NCBI GenBank assembly: GCA_024516155.1
Contig: JAJJXM010000035.1
Coordinates: 310,001 to 374,000, forward strand
Origin: Pyronema omphalodes
Taxonomy: Eukaryota > Ascomycota > Pezizomycetes > Pezizales > Pyronemataceae
Direction of reading: 5' to 3'
DNA length: 64,000 nucleotides
The notes under the pieces are model-generated. The model was not told the DNA's origin. It worked only from the letters and a program-made list of their open reading frames with translations, and did not search any database. Positions 57,392 to 64,000 of the stretch are shown here, piece by piece. A program made the translations under genes and the position numbers. Position 1 is the first letter of the stretch. The number at the start of each line of letters is the position of its first letter.

Positions 57392-58032
57392 TTTATTTAT
57401 TTATTGAATCATACGCTGACCGAGGCCTAAAAGGCCCATGCAGGAAAAAACAACAAAACAGCCAATACCCGTCCTCGTGAAATTAACCACCTTATGAGGC
57501 CCCCCGATCTCCTTTATCCCAGATATCCACCTGATTACGATATGAAAAAACAAAGAACAGAAAAAGAAGACAACAAAATCAACACCAAGAAAAAGAAAAA
57601 GAAAAACAAAAGAGTGACATAGATCACCGCGAAACAAACACCCCCATTTGAATGTAAATCCTGAGTGGTACCTTTATGGCATCCTACTCCACTCTCTTTC
57701 CCACACCTGTTCGTTGAAGAAAATCTAATACATGTTCTGTCAATCGTTCATCTTGGAACAACGCCACCACATTCATCCTTGTCCCTCGACCCATTTTCTT
57801 TCCCTTCACCTTCTCAACCTTCTTCTTCAGCACCAAGAGATCTCGCTTCAATGCCTCACATTCGCCAAACAGGTGTCCCCGGGTTTGTCTTTTTCCGGAG
57901 TTGCAAAACCAGCAGCTATCCGAGTCTTTCTTCTTGATTCGTACAAGATGTGTCCCAATCAGAGCGTGGCCGGACGCTAATTGGAGGAAAACAGCTGCTT
58001 TCCTTTTTGGGATCTTTTGAAGAGCCTGTCTT
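57392..58032 (-). mobile_element. 5'-truncated LINE of the same family
   Basis: A 641-bp minus-strand insertion between exact 14-bp target duplications. It encodes only the C-terminal part of ORF2 (58032-57684): RKAAVFLQLASGHALIGTHL, then CWFCNSGKRQTRGHLFGEC, matching the knuckle region of the full-length element (CWWCQSEKRQTRGHLFGEC), with a stop at 57684. Its 3' end is GCATGGGCCTTTTAGGCCTC, GTATGATTCAATAAATAAAT. Truncation at the 5' end is the usual outcome of incomplete target-primed reverse transcription. It is non-coding as it stands. Confidence 0.92.
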
Positions 58033-58046
58033 ATCAAGATAGGCTA
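58033..58046 (+). repeat. Target-site duplication, right, of the truncated LINE
   Basis: ATCAAGATAGGCTA, identical to 57378-57391. Confidence 0.9.
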
Positions 58047-59454
58047 AACACATCAGCAACAACTCCGTCATTACCACTCAAGTATGGTTTTCTTAATACC
58101 TTCCCACCAGAGGCTGTATTAACAGACTCCAACAAAACCCCCTCACTTTTACTTCATCGCGTGGCCAATGTAGACCTAGCCACCCCCCTCCATACCAATA
58201 TCAATATCAATATCCAATCAAGTCTTATATAAAAATACCGAGAATCATCATGATAAACCATATAACGACATGAATCGTGCTATCCGGGATATGAGTATTG
58301 AATTCAGAAGGATAGAGTCCGGTTACACAGCTGCTACAGTTCCTCCCGGTTAGCTAATTTGGGGATTTGGATATGTGGAGATCGGAAGAATCTGGATACC
58401 AGATGAGTCGACGGAATATCGGGATTGGATATGGATTATGCTATGTCTATGCCTGTTCCTCTGTCTATCCCTTCCTTATGCCTATTCCTATTCCCTATTT
58501 CCTATTTCCTCCCATTTCCATTTCCCTTCCTTACCCCCTCTCCTCATATTCCCAACATCAACACCACCATCATCACACCAGAATCCGACAACAACACCAC
58601 CACCACCACCACCACCACCACCACCACCACCAAGAAACAATAGCAACAACAATCATTCTACACCCCACTCCCACAACGCCATTCATATCTCCAACCTCCA
58701 GTATTCCTACTCACAGATGCGATTCTATTTCCACAGAAGTCCGTTTTGAAGGAGGGTTGACAGCGCGGCGGATTGTCAGCGCGACGGAATCAAACAGCAG
58801 GAGAATAACAGAACCCAAGCGGTGTTGATATTTGGTTTGGGTTTGGTTAGTGGGTGCTTATAATGATATGGAAAGTCGGAGGGGTATGACGTTGAAGAAT
58901 GGGAATGGGAATGATAAATTCGGATTTGAAGGGTAGGGACAAGGGACGGGGCAGATAATTACGGTGCCGGTGTAATTGACTAGATATGCGGATAGTATTC
59001 GCTTGTGTGCGTCAATCGTGGGTATCGTAAACAGAATTAGCGGATTGAGTTTACACAGTGGAGGAGTGGCTCGTGAAATAGTTAGTCGAGATTATGGGTC
59101 TTTTTAGGTAGGGATTTCATGCATCGCAAGATTTCAGGTCAAATGACTGTTGTTTCACGTAGCTGTTCATGGCTATAATTTTGGCATTAAACTATGAGCT
59201 ATGTACTTCGAAGTTATTCAGTCTGGGATGTCTACGCGTACTGTTGCACAAAAGTTACGAGATCGGAAACAAATCATGACACAAGCACCGTAGCGAGGTA
59301 CCTCATATTGACTCAGTATAGCTACATAACAGAAATCATTGACCATGCCCCGCACAACATTTTTAATCATTATCATAACACATTCCTCCAATCATGACCT
59401 AGAAAAAAGCCCCTTACGAACCAGAGAAACATCACACAAGCTGGAAAGAGTTGT
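58047..59454. other. Downstream flank of tef1, no supported gene
   Basis: It holds pyrimidine-rich DNA with ATTCC repeats (58480-58530) and a (CAC)n run at 58590-58632. The frames over 58367-58828 are compositional (His, Pro or Thr runs). The last few hundred bases before 59455 probably contain the tef1 3' UTR. Confidence 0.5.
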
Positions 59455-61073
<1,619 letters not shown>

Positions 61074-61998
61074 TGTGAATGATGTTTAGATGGTGATGTG
61101 TAAAAAAGACTAGGATACTCAGAAGAACGTTGTAGCTTTGTTCGGTATGCTGGATTGCAAGTCAGTATCGAACAAAAAGCTTCGCGGTGCTGTGGTGGGG
61201 CAAAAGGCGGGGAAGTTGGGGGGTGGGGGAGGAGAACGTACAGTCGACAAAGTTTGGAAAGAGTGGGTGGTTGCAGGATTTAAGTACTCAGCCCGTGCTG
61301 CAGGGAACGCGGCGAAAAACTTTGCAGAGCATGGCTCATAACGAGCAATCCATCCTAATCCACATGGTTCGTCCCCGACAGGGAGCTTGTTACCCCGGCA
61401 AATGGGCAGCAGGCAGCAGACTCGAGACTTACCTCTAGATTTTTTTTTTTCTGGCTTCGCCACAAGCACCAACCAGTTTCAGAACTCGAGGTTGATTTTA
61501 CCTGCATTGTAATTCCCACAGCGCCTCTTCTTGTTGAGGATGACCCCCAGAGCTGCTTCCCCCATCTGTACGGCGAGTTTTCAGCTTGTGGCAACTAGTT
61601 CAACGCTCTTCGTTGGAACCCCGCACCGCAGAGTTCTTCAACCATAGCATCTCGTTTGGTATCGAAACACGTTATCTACATTTGAGATTATAAGCGACTG
61701 TGCGCAAGCTTGTAGGACTCAGTACGATAGCGGCGGTTATCGATTCAGTTGTTGCAACAGGGGTTCATAGGGCTGAGTTTAGGACATTTTTGCATCTCAA
61801 AAAGATTTCAATGTGATGCAGTCTTAGATTGTCCCGTACACGGTTCGAGTTCTTTCGATGGGCTGACGAAGCAAAGCTCTCAGTGTAGTGCCTCTATTGT
61901 GACCTCTATACGCGGTGTAAGCCAGCCACAGGATTATCCTCACAGTTGTTTCGCTTGTTGTGACGACTCCTCTCTTCAACGCTATCTCCGCATGAGCA
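61074..61998. promoter_or_regulatory. Divergent promoter region, tef1 and the RAD51D-like gene
   Basis: A 925-bp interval between divergent starts. It contains a T-run of 11 at 61440-61450 and a CT-rich stretch, and probably a 5' UTR intron for tef1, as is common, but I cannot place one with confidence. No frame in it is convincing. Confidence 0.5.
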
Positions 61999-63084
61999 AT
62001 GGCATTCCCAAGACCTATCCTCGCCAGCTCCCTCTTGGAGAGCCTCAATAGATCCCCGCCACATTTCATTCCAACCTCATGTACATCTCTCGATAGCATT
62101 CTCAATGGTGGCATTCCGTATGGTTCAGTCACCTCCCTTTCAGGGCCACACGCACTCACACGGACCTTGGTAAACTACTAAATACGATTCACCTTTCTAG
62201 CCTACACTGACACTTTTGCAGATAGCTATGCATGTCTTTGCGGCTCATCTTGCGTCAGATTCTATCACCGAAGCAATGTGGATTGATACTAGCGGAAACT
62301 TTGCTGGAGGTAACTTAAAGGAGGTCATCGAGGCCAAGCTTCAACAGCAGCAGAGGGTTGACATCAACAAAGTACTGGATAAAGCTCAGATTGCAAGGGT
62401 TTTCGATTTAACGGGAATTGAGGAGACTGTTGGCGAGGTATTGGCTGAACACGAGAAGAATGAAGGTGCAGAGAGAGTTATAGATGATAGCCAGGCTGAA
62501 GACATGGAAGTGGAAGAACAAAATACCGAGATCGATCTCGAAGGAGCAAAACCTTATTCATTAAGAAAGACAGGAGTCCGATTAATCGTGGTGGATACAA
62601 TTACGCAGCCGTACGCATCGATGGTGAACAAGAATCAGTTGGAAGGTTTGTGATCTACTCAGGATGCTATAAACAGTACTAATTGCTGTGCACGTCAACA
62701 GGTCAAGCTACTCTAGTTAATGTACAGCGAGCTCTGACTGAGCTTTCGAGGAAATTTAACGTTGCAGTGTTGTTACTTGATGATACTGGATCGATCCCAA
62801 CTGCATTTCATCAAAAGTTTGCCCAGCCGCATAATTCCTTTCAGGGAGTTTTTGCATCGACAATCCTAAAACTTCCACATGGGCCGACCTATGCCTATGG
62901 TGCTGATTTACATCTCTTTGTATCAAAGCAGCCCTTTGGACCGGAGGATGCGGAAAAGAGAAAAGCGGCTAATCGTAATATCAGAGAAGGAACTGTAATT
63001 GAGGTCTTGTCGGACAGAAATGGGGACAAAACCGGGCGTTGGACGGCATTTGACATCATGGGAATCAATTTTCTTGACATTTAA
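61999..63084 (+). CDS. RecA-fold RAD51 paralog, RAD51D/Rdl1-like
   Basis: Spliced model: 61999-62169, 62222-62645, 62702-63084, giving 325 aa. RAD51 paralogs help load or stabilise RAD51 on single-stranded DNA in recombinational repair. The entry to the RecA fold is clear: HFIPTSCTSLDSILNGGIPY, then GSVTSLSG. Walker B is RLIVVDTIT, followed by a VQRALTELSRKFNVAVLLLD strand and a final ADLHLFVSK. The Walker A position reads SGPHALTRT instead of GxxxxGK[ST], so ATP binding there is doubtful. An acidic insertion (about residues 100-185) sits between strands. Introns of 52 and 56 bp have GTAAAC and GTTTGT donors. Another RAD51-like subfamily is possible; the RAD51D-like call rests on length and the N-terminal pattern. 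Confidence 0.75.
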
Positions 63085-63319
63085 GTTTAATCTAATTTGA
63101 AGAACCCAAATCCAAAGCCTGTTTCATGAATCCATCAAATTTTCAGCGTTAGCATCTTAACGCGCTGCATTATTGCTTTGACCGCGTAGCTTCACCCCGC
63201 TTCCGCACTTCGCTTGGTGGGGCCTGCCATCATGAGTGATACCTCATGCCCAGCATCTGCCAAGCCTCGCATCTTTTCCAACTTTCTTCAGCGCCTCTAA
63301 CATTTTTTATCACCATAAC

Positions 63320-64000
63320 ATGCCGCCACCCTCCGCCGGATCCTTTCTCAGCATCTGCTGTCGATGTCAACTACGAGCATTACGACGTACAAATCCGGCA
63401 CGGACGCAATTGCGGTCGACATCGCAAGCCGCCTTTACCGGCACCAACGACAATGCTTCACCCGCCGTTGAAGATAAAAAGGCACCGCGAACTAAGTCTG
63501 GACAGGCACTTATTGTCCTAGGACCCCCGAAAGCCAGAAAAAACCCTACCGTAGATGGCTTAAGAAAAGCTGTCACTCAGTTGGAGGAGAAGGATCTACA
63601 GGAACTATCAAAAAATATCCTGATATATGAAAAGGAGGTGGTTCTAGATGCGATTGGATTGCTACAACCTTCGGAACCTAGAGTATCAAAGGAGAGATGG
63701 CAGCAACTGTATGACCAGCTGAATAACCAGTTTAATGGCAAACAGCTTCGGAACTTTTTCAACAACTCCCCCGGAACCATAGCGAAGGTGGGGGTCAAGG
63801 CGACTAAGATGCAGACGATAAAGTTGATTCTTGGCGATTTGTGGAAAGTTGAAATTGCACAAGATATTGCTGAGCGGGAGGACGTCATTGTCGAAGAGCA
63901 AATCAAGAGCAACAAGCGCGACATATTCCTCCTCATCGCAGAAGGTATGTTCTACTTACAGATATGAGGTGTTGAAGGATGGTCTGACTGATAGGCATAG
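63320..64000 (+). CDS. Sls1-like mitochondrial protein, 5' part
   Basis: Exon 1 runs 63320-63944 and continues beyond the window; a GTATGT donor follows AEG. An AG at 63999-64000 (GGCATAG) could be the acceptor, with a CTGAC branch site near 63980. Fungal Sls1 is an inner-membrane protein that couples mitochondrial transcripts to translation. The N-terminus (MPPPSAGSFLSICCRCQLRA, then RR, R, R) is basic and free of acids, as in a matrix targeting peptide. The family-like part reads FNGKQLRNFFNNSPGTIAKV, then KMQTIKLILGDLWKVEIAQD and NKRDIFLLIAEG. An upstream in-frame GTG at 63236 is not needed. Only about 208 residues are visible, so domain order beyond this cannot be described. Confidence 0.75.

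Overview
The window looks like nuclear DNA of a filamentous ascomycete (Pezizomycotina). Genes carry short GT-AG introns with CTAAC/CTAAT-like branch sites, and the products are fungal: Pal1, a VID24/GID4 family protein, an Sls1-like mitochondrial protein, MED31, EF-1alpha and a FRE-type ferric reductase. A Leotiomycetes-like source is my guess. Spliced models below were built by hand, and the reading frame closes at every proposed junction.

Region 1 (1-31 kb) is gene-poor. Five well-supported genes (Pal1; an AMP-forming acyl-CoA ligase with a textbook PTS2 signal; an unknown proline-rich protein; an NT-C2 protein; MED31) lie in very repeat-rich DNA. The spacers hold micro- and minisatellites with units of 4, 6, 7, 8, 9, 10, 11 and 19 bp, homopolymer tracts and a G-rich block.

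Region 2 (31-47 kb) is a transposon and duplication zone. A full-length 6.0-kb Tad-like LINE (32570-38607) sits between exact 15-bp target duplications inside a coding exon of a minus-strand C2H2 zinc-finger gene. Next comes a tandem duplication of about 2.6 kb, each unit with a multi-pass membrane protein gene; the second copy has lost its in-frame ATG. A short EF-1alpha fragment and a 5S rRNA-like gene follow.

Region 3 (47-58 kb) holds a VID24/GID4-type gene, a ferric reductase gene, two hairpin or TIR elements and a 5'-truncated LINE with a 14-bp target duplication. It also holds a diverged inverted copy of part of region 2. The two inverted copies each carry a 5S-like gene with one difference in 115 nt, while their flanks are only about 80% alike by eye.

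Region 4 (58-64 kb) is housekeeping DNA: tef1 (EF-1alpha), a divergent RecA-fold RAD51D-like paralog, and the 5' part of an Sls1-like gene running off the window.

The inverted duplication, the tef1 tail beside one copy, the nested LINE ends and the hairpin element found in only one copy allow the order of events to be read from the sequence.
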